Positions 30,574 through 40,731 of a stretch of DNA of 64,000 nucleotides are shown piece after piece; position 1 is the first letter of the stretch; the number at the start of each line of letters is the position of its first letter. The position numbers and the translations under genes are program-made. A model generated the notes under the pieces. It did not search any database and was not told the DNA's origin. It saw only the letters and a program-made list of their open reading frames with translations. The DNA lies in the NCBI GenBank assembly GCA_009746045.1, contig RPFO01000015.1, positions 1,326,529 to 1,390,528 of the forward strand. The letters are read 5' to 3'. Source of the DNA: Mesostigma viride. Taxonomy: Eukaryota > Streptophyta > Mesostigmatophyceae > Mesostigmatales > Mesostigmataceae.

Positions 30574-31145
30574 TGTTACGCCGCGGATATCTACCTCCAC
30601 CTCTACCTCTAATGGGCCTGATACTACCTAAACTGGTCAGGCCTCCTCTACTCAACCCTCTGGCGAAAGACGAACGTGACGGAGCTGATCTCAATGCATT
30701 AACGTAGTGTTACTATAATACGCCATACAACCATTTACCAAAACCCGTTTACTCCAGGAATAGAGGAAGGAAACACAACTACACTGCCGTGACCCAAGCC
30801 TAAATGTGTTAATTCATTTAACACACGCCGAGTGCACACACAAGGGGTAGAACGCGCATAAATGGTCACCAACGGTCCAACACGCTCGGGCCGACATGGC
30901 CCTCGCCTACAGATGCACGCTGGTCCACTACATCTACTGATGCACGCTGGTCCACTACATTCTACCACAGGATCAGGACCACTAGTAAAGTACGCGGCGC
31001 GGCGCCCAACGGCACCCAATGTACCACAGTACTGTTACGAGGACAATAATGTCCCGGTAGGAGCCTAAACGTAAACCTAGGGACAACCGAGGCAAAAGAC
31101 CTAATTTACGTCCGTAACTACAACGAATTGTTACGCGACGTAACA
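30574..31145 (-). repeat. 5' LTR of Gypsy-B
   Basis: 572 bp, nearly identical to 14889-15461. It is flanked on the right by TSD CTAGC (31146-31150), after which the Gypsy-A2 leader resumes. Confidence 0.92.
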
Positions 31146-31162
31146 CTAGCCTACTATGCAAT

Positions 31163-31522
31163 ATGTCTTTGAAAGGAAAGCGAAGAATAAACAAGGGTGG
31201 ACAATCTGGGTTTCCTTACTATGCAGTGGACCATGACGGGGGTGAGGGTAGACCAGCCATATTTTATAGTTGGAAGACGTGTGAAGAACATATCAAAGAT
31301 AAGATAATGTCTAGGGGCTCTATTGCTAAGTGGAAGGGGTTTGATAACATAATAGATGCAGATAGGTTTATTAGGGAGCATATGCCATTGCCTGAGGGTC
31401 TGCACACCACTCGTGAATGCTCTCAGCCACCCACGCACAGCAAGGGAGACAGCAGTCAGGAGGTGGGGACAGCAGTTACAGTTACCTTCTCCCAGCTGAC
31501 CATTGGCTCTAGCAGACAATAG
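31163..31522 (+). CDS. Leader gene of Gypsy-A2: viroplasmin/RNase H hybrid-binding-like domain protein
   Basis: 119 residues, ATG at 31163, frame intact. Residues 18-72 read FPYYAVDHDGG, PAIFYSWKTCEEHI, KWKGFDNIIDADRFIREH, the pattern of the viroplasmin / RNase H1 hybrid-binding domain (YYAV, PxIFxSW, K-x-F, DAxxFI). The C-terminal third is Ser/Thr-rich and ends VTFSQLTIGSS, resembling the end of the Gypsy-B leader protein. It sits between the 5' leader and gag, the same place as in Gypsy-B. It probably binds RNA or RNA/DNA hybrids during reverse transcription; that function is inferred from the family. Confidence 0.7.
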   Translation: MSLKGKRRINKGGQSGFPYYAVDHDGGEGRPAIFYSWKTCEEHIKDKIMSRGSIAKWKGFDNIIDADRFIREHMPLPEGLHTTRECSQPPTHSKGDSSQEVGTAVTVTFSQLTIGSSRQ

Positions 31523-31566
31523 AGGGGATTACTACTAGGGAACATAGTACTAGGTCCTATATATAT

Positions 31567-32285
31567 TAATTTTAATATATATTAATAATATAATTACTTA
31601 CAGCAGAGTGAAATCACTCAAACCAAAGCAAACGCCCAGCTATAAACCTATATACAGAGCCATGTCAAATCTCTATACTACGATAAGACCAATGGAAACT
31701 CCTAACGGGAGGAACCTAATAGCCCTGCTGCACCGCAAAATCAGCCCGCGTACGGCGGAGCATGATGTCAGCCATGGCCCGAGTCAGCGCCACCGACAAG
31801 CGCTGACGCCAATATGACGTCCAGGTCCGCGCCGACCATGAGGCCCGCTGGCCCTCCAGGTCCAGCCGGTCCTCCCGGAGCCGGCAACACTCCTTGAAGA
31901 AGGCGGAGGTCAGGGGCCCCATGGCCCCAAACTCCTCCAGGACAAAGGGCACCACACGATGGTGCCCGACGTCGCCGTAGGCCAGGAGCTTGGCCCGCTC
32001 CGCCCGGTCCGCCGTGTAACCTGCCGTGAGGGAGGCCCCAGCCACGTGGCTAAGAGCCAAGGGCCGCGCCACCGAAACGTCAATTAGCAGATGCCGGCCA
32101 CCCCCCTCAAAGTCCAGCACCACGATGTCAGGCCGGTGGTTGGGGGAATAGAAGGCAGCGCCATCCGCATCCTCGGACCGGATGTTCGCGTGGGGGAAAA
32201 CCGACCGAATCATGGCGAGCACCACCGTCAGGAGGACAGTGTGCAAATACAAATACCAATTCTGATTCTGTTGGCCCCCCATGCA
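31567..32285 (-). mobile_element. LINE-B, 5'-truncated R2-like LINE fragment (minus strand)
   Basis: The minus-strand frame at 32282-31716 encodes the C-terminal endonuclease-like domain, and its 3' UTR runs to an AT-rich end near 31600-31567. TCCTATATATAT at 31555-31566 and again from 32296 looks like a target-site duplication of about 12-15 bases. Its 3' UTR is unlike that of LINE-A, so it is a different subfamily. Confidence 0.6.
31716..32282 (-). pseudogene. LINE-B C-terminal endonuclease-like domain
   Basis: 188 codons, open throughout. It aligns with LINE-A (7308-7879) with many substitutions: MGGQQNQNWYLYLHT, HRPDIVVLD, LLIDVSVARPL, FVLEEFGAMGP, and WRQRLSVALTRAMAD. The RPD and LLID motifs fit a PD-D/E-xK-type nuclease fold. 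The RT and zinc motif are missing because of 5' truncation, so it is not functional alone. Confidence 0.7.
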
Positions 32286-32296
32286 GGAAAGGTAGT

Positions 32297-32322
32297 CCTA
32301 TATATATATATATATATATATA
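32297..32322. repeat. TA microsatellite between two inverted LINE fragments
   Basis: About 11-12 TA units separate the 5' ends of LINE-B (minus) and the second LINE-A copy (plus). TA-rich runs also border the 3' ends of all LINE copies in the window. Confidence 0.85.
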
Positions 32323-33146
32323 ACCAACTACTACTGGGACGCACTACATCGCGTGCATGGGTGGCCAGCAGAACCAGAACTGGTTCCTCTATCTCCATAC
32401 CGCTCTCCTCCGGGTGGTGTGTGCCATGGTTCGGTCGGTCTTTCCCCACTCCACCATCAAGTGCGAGGACGCGGATGGGGCCGCCCTCTACTCACCCAAC
32501 CACCGCCCCGACATTACCGTGCTTGACTACGACGGGCAGGGTTGCCACCTGCTCATCGATGTCTCCGTGGCTCGGCCGCTTTCCGGTCGCCACATCCTCC
32601 GGGCGGCTGTGGATGCCGGCGCTGCTGCCACTGTGGCTGAGCGCGACAAGTTTGCCTCCTACGGCAATGTGGGGCCCCACCGGGTCATCCCCTTTGTCCT
32701 TGAGGAGTTCGGGGCCATGGGCCCCAAGACAGCGGAGTTTTTCCACGAGTGCTGCCAGCGCCGTGAAGACCGCCTCGACCTCGAGGGTCAGACCGCCCCG
32801 TGGTCGGCCCGCACGTGGTCCTCGTATTGGCGGCAGCGCCTGTCACTCGCCCTCACTCGCACCGTGGCTGATGTGTTATTCCGCCGCACCCGGGCCGACT
32901 TTGTCGCGACCCATGCGGTCTAGATCCCTTCCAGGCCTGCATGCATGGTGGGCCGGCAGCGCTGTTGCTGCGTGTAGTTTTGTGATGTATAGTTAGTTGT
33001 ACCTTGTGCCGCTGGCGTGATCCTTGGATGTCTGTGTCAGATTACTATTAATTTCTTCAGGGTTATTCTCCCAGTTATCGGGTTTTTCCTTATGTTGCAT
33101 GCCTATCTCACCTCCGTAATCTATCATTCTCAATGAATATATATAA
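32323..33146 (+). mobile_element. LINE-A second copy, 5'-truncated
   Basis: Nearly identical to 7281-8096 across the endonuclease domain and 3' UTR, and ends at the same TCAATGAATATATAT. Two frameshifting indels of the copy at 5914 are absent here (GGCAATGTGGGG and GGGCCCCAAGACAG), so this copy preserves the better C-terminal frame. Confidence 0.75.
32357..32923 (+). pseudogene. LINE-A C-terminal endonuclease-like domain (second copy)
   Basis: 188 codons without a stop, from MGGQQNQNWF to the TAG at 32921-32923. The motifs RPDITVLD and LLIDVSVARPL and the tail WRQRLSLALTRTVAD match LINE-B. It lacks RT and the zinc motif through 5' truncation, so it is a remnant. Confidence 0.7.
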
Positions 33147-33560
33147 CCACTCATTGAGTGATAGGGCCGTGTGGGGTACCGGGGAGCCTTTCTTGAGTGA
33201 TGATGATTAAGTGATAAATTGAGTGATAAAATATTGGATTTCGTTTTTGCTACTGACGCACGTCACGTGGCAACCGTGACTTCCCGACCCCTGCCAACCC
33301 CGGCTCAGGGGTCGCGGGGCTTTAGGATGTCATAGAAATGCTGGCGCCTGTCACCGGTCACCCACAAAAACCACACCTGCATCAACATGTGAGACAGGGT
33401 TCTCATATGGGGGAAAATTGGCCAGATAATTTGATATTAGTACTATACTTTCTCTGGCCAATTTTCCCCCCTCCCTCATAACCCCTCAACAAACAAGCAA
33501 ACAACGCCACACACCAACCGCATGACTGTATTCGGAGGATGGCTTTGTTGTCACTCGCCT
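33147..33560. other. Non-coding segment with short GAGTGAT repeats and a perfect 18-bp hairpin
   Basis: GAGTGAT/AAGTGAT motifs recur four to five times in 33155-33232. At 33409-33426 and 33453-33470 two perfect 18-base inverted arms (GGGGGAAAATTGGCCAGA and its complement) enclose a 26-base AT-rich loop. The hairpin lies about 90 bp beyond the stop of the minus-strand gene at 33561, where it could act in transcript 3'-end formation. Confidence 0.6.
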
Positions 33561-33929
33561 CTATGGGAGCTGCAAACGCTCCTTCACCTGATCAAACGTG
33601 GATGAGGAAATGGATTGTCTGCCAGTGACACAGCCGACCATTATGGATATGACGACCAAATCCTCGCACGCCTTTATAATCTCGTCAAGAGTCGCGTCGT
33701 CTCCAAGGGCGCACAGAGCAGCCGACGAGAAGATGCGCGGGTCGTCTAGCTGATCTAATTCTACCTGGTAGTTGTCCTCGTATGGATCGGGCTTTCCGGC
33801 GACAACGCAGGAAACTCGCGCCACTTCTGCAGCGTTGACGGATCGTCGCGTGCCGTTCTGGATGTACCCGCCGCTGCTCGGCTTGCAGGCCTCGATGCAG
33901 TTCAGAATGTCATTCATGGTTATGAACAT
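33561..33929 (-). CDS. Hypothetical protein, virus-like island gene 3
   Basis: 122 residues from an ATG at 33929. No family is recognised. It is a soluble, mixed acidic protein with two cysteines in a VSCVVAGKPDPY region and a hydrophobic VVISIMVGCVTG segment near the C-terminus. It is the third of three closely spaced minus-strand genes. The spacer upstream is 91 bp and carries AATAAA for the preceding gene. AACATTC lies about 17 bases before the start, and a similar CAACATTC precedes gene 2. Downstream are AACAAAGCCAT and a strong hairpin. Confidence 0.5.
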   Translation of the reverse strand: MFITMNDILNCIEACKPSSGGYIQNGTRRSVNAAEVARVSCVVAGKPDPYEDNYQVELDQLDDPRIFSSAALCALGDDATLDEIIKACEDLVVISIMVGCVTGRQSISSSTFDQVKERLQLP

Positions 33930-34020
33930 GTTGGAATGTTATGAATTTGTGTAAGATAATTTATTGATCAATTCAATAATAGATGCCAATTACACTGAGT
34001 CATCACGCGTTAAATTCTGT

Positions 34021-34512
34021 CTACTTGTGATGGCACTTGCAATCGTCGAATCCGCGAATCTTCTCAAAACGTAAGACACACACAAACGACCTGAAACTCC
34101 CTACTGGTTTATAGTTGTCGGTATCCTCTGCCTCTCTATCAATGTGAACTAGACCGATCACTAGCTGTCCTCCGTGCCTGAACAGGTATGGGTCCTTGAG
34201 GTTGAAGAATGAATGCGAATTGATCGAGAATTCGTATAGAGGAATCCCTTCTCCGCCAATTTCCATTTGTTCTGTGCACAGAACGACGCATTCCCCCGGA
34301 TTTTGCTCACCTCCCAAAAAACTAGGAGACACTAGACCGATTATCTTGTAATCGTCGCGGTTTTCGACGAAATCAAATCCCACCCAATGAGCGCCCCCGC
34401 GCCATGTGCTGTCAATGACAGGTGCACGTGGGTCTGGTTTGATGTTGAAATAACACAACCCTGTTCTGCCGTCAATAGTCGGTGTCATTCCTTTAAAGTC
34501 GATCGACAACAA
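34021..34512 (-). CDS. Hypothetical protein, virus-like island gene 2
   Basis: Up to 163 residues; the frame opens at 34512 with a TTG, the first ATG in frame is eight codons later (MTPTIDG), and a different frame has an ATG at 34540, so the true start is unclear. It looks like a beta-rich globular protein (WRGGAHWVGFDF, CVVLCTEQMEI, GGQLVIGLVHID, FVCVLRFEK) ending in a CKCHHK tail. No family is recognised. It lies between the Ig-domain gene and gene 3 in the same orientation with short spacers, as in compact DNA-virus genomes. AATAAATT lies after its stop. Confidence 0.5.
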   Translation of the reverse strand: MLSIDFKGMTPTIDGRTGLCYFNIKPDPRAPVIDSTWRGGAHWVGFDFVENRDDYKIIGLVSPSFLGGEQNPGECVVLCTEQMEIGGEGIPLYEFSINSHSFFNLKDPYLFRHGGQLVIGLVHIDREAEDTDNYKPVGSFRSFVCVLRFEKIRGFDDCKCHHK

Positions 34513-34589
34513 ACTGGTAGAATGTTGGATAATCCATGGCTTTATTACAACTTATAAGAGATAATAGTTCTAGTCTTAACCCGTTAACT

Positions 34590-36319
34590 CTACGCCGGAG
34601 GCGGCGAGTACGTGAACGTCAGCTGGTTCGCGGCGATGTTGAGCTTTCCGGACGCTGTCGACGCCACGCCGGCCGCCACGTTCACCGTCGTGGGCGAGTG
34701 GGCGGTCGTGGGCGTGACCGTGATCGTGTACGTGGTTCCGGCGCTGCCCGAGAAACCCGTGACGGACCCGTTGGTCACCGCGACGTCCCCGGACGTGAAG
34801 CTCCCCGTGACGGATTCGGAGAAGGTGGCGGTCACCGAGACGGGGCTGGTCGCCGGGGTCGCGGTGGAAGTGGTCAGGCCGACGGTGAGAAGAATCGTCT
34901 GCGGAGTGCCCCACTTGTTCACGAGGTACGCGCGGATCAGTTCTAATTCGGCGGACGTCTTTTCGGTGCTGTATATCAGAATCTCGCCGATCCACCCGTC
35001 GAAGGCGCGGTAGGCGACGTTAGTATCCCCGCCGATATTCAAGGCGCCCGTGCACGTGATGGGGTCTGACCCGCTTTGAGAGCGGCTCGTGCGACCGTCG
35101 TAAAAAGTGACGAATCTGTTATCGACCGTGTTTACCGCCATCGCAAGGGTGTGCGGGTGGTCGTTACAAAATTCATAAGAGCCAGCAAAAGACATGTAAC
35201 CATAATTGGCGCCGCCGTTGTCCGTTGCTCTAGAGGACGCCATCAAGCGATTTTGATCCGGATGATAAAACACACGATACCCCTGGCCTGCACCTCCGGT
35301 TGCCGTCCCCGTGTCCGTTCCGATGATGTACCCTCTCATGGATCCCGTCCCCGGGTAGACGGTTGACGAAAGCTGTCTGGCGACCACGATGATGGATGCG
35401 TTGGTCCCGATAGAGCCCCAGAACGTGCTTCCCGATACCAAATTGCCCGAGAGGCTGTTGATGAAGCGGAGGGACGTCTTCCCGTTGAGCGCGGTAGTGT
35501 CCAATATGGGCGTCTTTGCGGAATTGGACTGGGACACGTAATATCCCGAGGCCAGGTTCTTCTTGTCGTTCATCCGCAGCACGTTCCCTCCCGCGGTGCT
35601 CTGGACGGAGGTTCCCGTCGTGTCGCTGAACAGGGTGGTGCCGTCCGACGGGTCGTACCAGGCGTACAGCGCTGGGTCGGCGGCTGGGTCGTACGAGTAC
35701 GTGAATGAAAGCGTGTTGGATGCCGTATGGCCATTCCCACTTGATGCATCTATCACTGTGTTTGCGCCCACGTTTACACTCGTAGACAAGTTTGCCATGG
35801 TCGGAGTGACGTCGAACGTGTACGAATTCCCGCTCCCAAGCAGGTTGGAGGCGGTCCCGTTGGTCACGGTGATGTCGCCTAACGCGAACCCCGTGACAGG
35901 TGTGCTGAACGTGGCGGACACGTTCACTGGGATCGAGGACGGCGTCGAGCCCGCGGTTGTCGCGAGAGTTGGAGGTGGCGAATACGTGAAGACTAGCGGA
36001 GTTGCAGCTCTGTTCGGCCCCCCTTCGCGTTGACCACCGCCCCTGCTCCGACGCCTACTGTGGTCGGCGACTAAGCGGTCGTGGGCGTCACTTGGAAGGA
36101 GTACGACGCCTCGCTGCCGGTCAGGTTGGCGATGGCCCCGTTGACGATGATAATATCGTCCAAGGCGAACCCCATGACCGGCTGGCTGAACGTCGCTGTA
36201 ACTGTAATTGGAGACGTGATAGGATATGTTCCGGCTGTAGTCGTTAAGTTTATGGAAGGCGCATGGACGCGCTTCTTTTTATTGATTAAAGCAGGACAGA
36301 CACCGTAATCAAAAGACAT
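34590..36319 (-). pseudogene. Ig-like / lectin-like repeat protein of virus-like island, disrupted
   Basis: It opens at the ATG at 36319. The protein has a bacterial-type Ig-like repeat (ATFSQPVMGFALDDIIIVNG, then FQVTPTTA), a stop TAG at 36071-36073 where the related repeat has His, and a frameshift near 36010. It then has a second Ig-like repeat (ATFSTPVTGFALGDITV), a central ConA/LamG-like domain of about 215 residues (LYAWYDPSDGTTLF to IGEILIYSTEKTSAELELI), and a third Ig-like repeat to the end. Such proteins occur in bacteria and as surface or structural proteins of large DNA viruses. AATAAAGCCAT follows the stop. One nonsense and one frameshift make it a pseudogene. Confidence 0.6.
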
Positions 36320-36380
36320 GCTGCTGACATACTACATAAAACGATACTATTTTTTAGAACCTGGCAAAGGATACTGAAAC

Positions 36381-37358
<978 letters not shown>

Positions 37359-38296
37359 CCAATCCCTTCTTTTCTTTAGGGATCACATCCCCTGCCAGGG
37401 ACCCTTGAAGTAGCTTGAAATGTCCTTCACTCCAGCTTGAAGCTTGAACAGATGTCTTTAATGGCCATTGCCATTCCCCCAGCCTTTTCTTTTAAGGAAC
37501 TGGAAAAGAAACAGATCTGCCACAGGGAAAACCATTCCATGAGAAATGGATAAAAACCTATGGAAGTGGCATTTCAGAGTACCACCAGATATTAGAAACA
37601 CACAAAATTAAATACATACAGGTTAATTCTATGAGGTCTTCTCCCATCACCTCGGTAGAGCCTCCAGTACAATGACCTTCTGGCGGTGAGTTACACTAAT
37701 CCCAGATACTAATCCCATAAAACCCAGTACATATTCAATATCAGTACAATAAATCCATGACAATTAAAATACCACTTGACAAAGTAAGGCGTATTACAAT
37801 AGTTTGCCTGTCATTCTCTCAACAGGGGTCTATTGGCGCCCGTCTTACGGCGCCCGTCTACTTGCCAGATGGTAAACTGCCACAGCAAACAAATGACAAA
37901 ATGAAACACATAGGCAACAATTAAATCCTGCCCTGGGGAACTAGGGAAGTCTGAACAGGCAAACACCTGAACAGGCCAGCTTGTAGAAACATAATACCAG
38001 GGAATCGAACCCCGCCCTATAAACCCCAGTATGAAGGTTCCCAGACCATTGTGAGAAGTATGTACAAATATACATTCCTTTTAAAATAGAATACATGGTC
38101 TGTAATGGACCTGTCAACCTTGTGTAGTCAACAGCATGAACCCCAGCCAAAACCTGGCTGTATCCTGAATAAAATCAGAGTGAGTGTACCATGGTCCATG
38201 AGCCTTAGTACAGACTAAAATACAGGTATTATGCCAGTCACAATGCTGACACTACCACACAATCTGCTCTCCAATGCCCTATAACCAGGCACCAGC
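37359..38296 (-). other. 3' UTR of Copia-A2 with polypurine tract and T-arm-like hairpin
   Basis: The polypurine tract lies at 37359-37379 on the minus strand. A tRNA T-arm-like hairpin CGGGG-TTCGATT-CCCTG (37998-38014) matches the one in Copia-A1 at 4418-4434. No coding region is seen. Confidence 0.6.
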
Positions 38297-38442
38297 TTAG
38301 ACAGCTTGCTGAGATGGGTCCATCAGAGACTGAAGAACCTTGTATTGCACTGCTGCCTTCTGCACTAGCTTGGTCAAAGCATCAGCAGGATTGTCAACCC
38401 CAGGGATATGCTCAATATTGGCCAAGGAGGACAATTCCTTAA
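38297..38442 (-). pseudogene. RNase H C-terminus of Copia-A2, separated by the first TTAA element
   Basis: It encodes LKELSSLANIEHIPG, NPADALTKLV and a TAA stop at 38297-38299. Joining across 38443-40727 with one TTAA restores DYLLLKELS, matching DYLLLKELA in Copia-A1. Confidence 0.85.
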
Positions 38443-40727
38443 GGGGACGGGACACCCCCGAATTTTTTGGCGCCAAAAAATTCGCGCCGGAGCCGAAGGT
38501 CACAAATTTCACGTGCACGGTGCGCGCACCCCTTGCGGAAGTGGCCATGGCGACTGCGTTCAGGCGAAACTACCACACTAGGGCAGGCGAAATGCAAAAA
38601 TTTTACTCGAATCTAAAAGGAGATGAGTTTATGATGTTAGTTTGTGGCGGAAATCAGCTGGTTTACAATATCGCTGTTGTTTTTTTATGCCATCGGCATG
38701 GGGGGTAATCTGAATTTTTTGGTCGCGCGGAATGAAATAGAATTCATGATAGCGGCTGTAAAATAGCGGTTTGGGGGGCTGTTCTGACCTTGAAGCAGGC
38801 ATGAATATCGGTTGCATCGAATTCTAAACCGAGCTGGTGCTTTTTGCCAGATTTTCGGCCATTATCGGTAAGTAATTGTTCAGACCTGCGCAGTGCGTGT
38901 CTGACCTGTCCATGGAAGAACGGCTGTTGTTGCGCGCCTGGGCGAGGGATTTACGAGGGCAAGGTACAGATTTGTCGCAAACGTTATCTGCTATCGGTGC
39001 TTTCTTCTATGAGCTCATCGTTCGAGGTTTGTTGCGTTCTTTTTGGGCAGTTTCCGCCAGCTAGCTCGCCGTCGCTTGCCGTTGTGGCGTCGAATACCTG
39101 GCAGCTTTAGATTGTTTTCGTTGATGTCGTGATCAGGGCCGCTTCAGTCGCAGCCTATAGCTCTTCGGTAAGGTATAAGGCATTTCATAAAACGTGTTCT
39201 GGCAAGGATGTTGTGCGTATGGACGCTTCTTGTTGTTTGAGAGTGACGCACCTCTCCTCACAGGCCGCAGCGGCATCACAGCGCTCATGCGGTGAAGGGC
39301 CGCCAATGGTTTCTTTGCATTTTATCGTGCAGGGATGGAAGTGTTATAGTGATGGTGATGTTGGAGATATTGCATTTGTGTGACTGCATGTAGATAGCTG
39401 GTACCAATGGTTGTTTGAGCTATCCTTTGTTATGATGATGTGACAAGACTACAATGTGCTGAGCCAACCATGGTTGACATGCATGACTGCATGCAAGCTA
39501 TATATACCATGTTCTTACTTGGTTCCTTGCCCTCCATAGTCCCAGTTTGTCATCCATGCCGGGGAGGACAGTTTAGGAGGTGTTGTTGTGTTGATTAGCT
39601 TGGTTGGCATCAACCTTACACTCTAACCTGGGAGAAACATAGGAAATGCCGCTTAGGCATGTTAGGGCTACCATCGTCAAGGCTATGCACATATTTACAA
39701 GGCTGGCCATGCTGGAGGGATGATGAAGACATATGAGGGGCGTGGCCACCCCTTTGTACTTTGTAAACATACTCTGCATGGTTTTGGTGCATGTTGGATG
39801 GCATATTAAGTGGCACTGTGGGGTTACTAACTTACTGAGTGGTCCTTAGCGCCTTGTCATGTGGTCATATAGGAAACCCATCAACTTGAGCAGTTCTTGT
39901 CGCAATGACCCCCCACATTGAGCATGCGTTGCCATCAGCGTGCAAGAGTTGATTATATGTGCTTTGGTCAGTTTGCAGATATCTTTGATGAAGAAGGAGG
40001 TGCTAGTGTGGCTAAATGGTTACTCTAATTTCCTTGTAGCGTCTACATGGGTGGCCGTCTTGGAATGGTTGTAACTTGGGCAGTTCTTGTCAGAATGGCG
40101 TCAAACCTTGAACATAGGAGGTACCATATGTGCAGAGAATGGTAGTATGTGGTTTGGCCAGTTTTCATGAGGCTTAGATGTATAAAGGGGTGTTAGTGTG
40201 GTTAAATACTAGCTAAAACCTCCCTTAGCTTCGTCACAGGTGGCAATCTAGTAATATCCATCAAATAGGGCTGCGCTTGTCAGAATGACCTAAAAATTTG
40301 GGGCTGCATGTCCCCCAACCTCTAGTATTTGGGAATATATGATTTGGCCCTATTCCATGTGTTTATGATTTGATATATTTTTTTTTCATTAAAAAAGTAC
40401 CCTTTTTGCGGGAAAATCCATCAATGTGTGTAAACATGATTATTTTGTGCTCAAAATTAGGTAGCATTTCTCAAAAGTCAGGGAACTATATGGGAATATA
40501 TGATTTGGTCCCAATATGTTTGCCCACTGCCCTAGGAAAAATGTGACTAGAATAGCGTCTTTTTCTATTTTTAGCGCGTTACCGGTGTCCTGTGGGGGCT
40601 AGTACCCCCCCAAGTGGCTGGAATTTTTTTTTTTAATCATATTAATGGTCCCCAATCATCATTGGATTTTTAGCACATGCATAGGTATGGTTTCCAGAAA
40701 AGTGCCCTTTAGGGGTGTCCCCTCCCC
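38443..40727. mobile_element. TTAA-flanked non-autonomous DNA transposon 1
   Basis: 2285 bp between TTAA at 38439-38442 and 40728-40731. The ends are inverted: GGGGACGGGACACCCCC on the left, GGGGAGGGGACACCCCT from the right. No transposase frame is found. It shares its left end with the right end of the second TTAA element, and an inner GCGCTAAAAATAGAAAAAGA block. Inside, a motif like GCAGTTCTTGTCAGAATG recurs near 39890, 40080 and 40270. The TTAA target fits piggyBac or Kolobok superfamilies. Confidence 0.8.
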
Positions 40728-40731
40728 TTAA

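Larger units (their letters stand above)
14889..31145 (-). mobile_element. Gypsy-B, chromovirus-type Ty3/gypsy element nested in Gypsy-A2
   Basis: Two LTRs (14889-15461 and 30574-31145) flanked by the 5-bp TSD CTAGC (14884-14888 and 31146-31150). In minus-strand order it holds leader, viroplasmin-like gene, gag, protease, RT, RNase H, integrase with chromodomain and ORF3. It is interrupted by Copia-B and by a palindrome-ended element. Without these it is about 9.5 kb. LTRs differ by three changes in about 573 bp. It is clearly related to Gypsy-A but diverged and more AT-rich. Confidence 0.92.

Noticed and set aside
32091-32996. 301-codon plus-strand frame across the two LINE fragments
   Set aside because: It runs antisense through LINE-B and out of frame through LINE-A, with Ser/Arg/Pro bias typical of a shadow frame.
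33427-33452. Hairpin loop resembling a geminivirus or circovirus replication origin
   Set aside because: The loop has GATATTAGTAC, not the TAATATTAC nonamer, and no Rep gene is nearby.
35076-36033. Plus-strand frames opposite the Ig-domain gene
   Set aside because: Arg/Val-rich shadows of a minus-strand gene with clear domain repeats.
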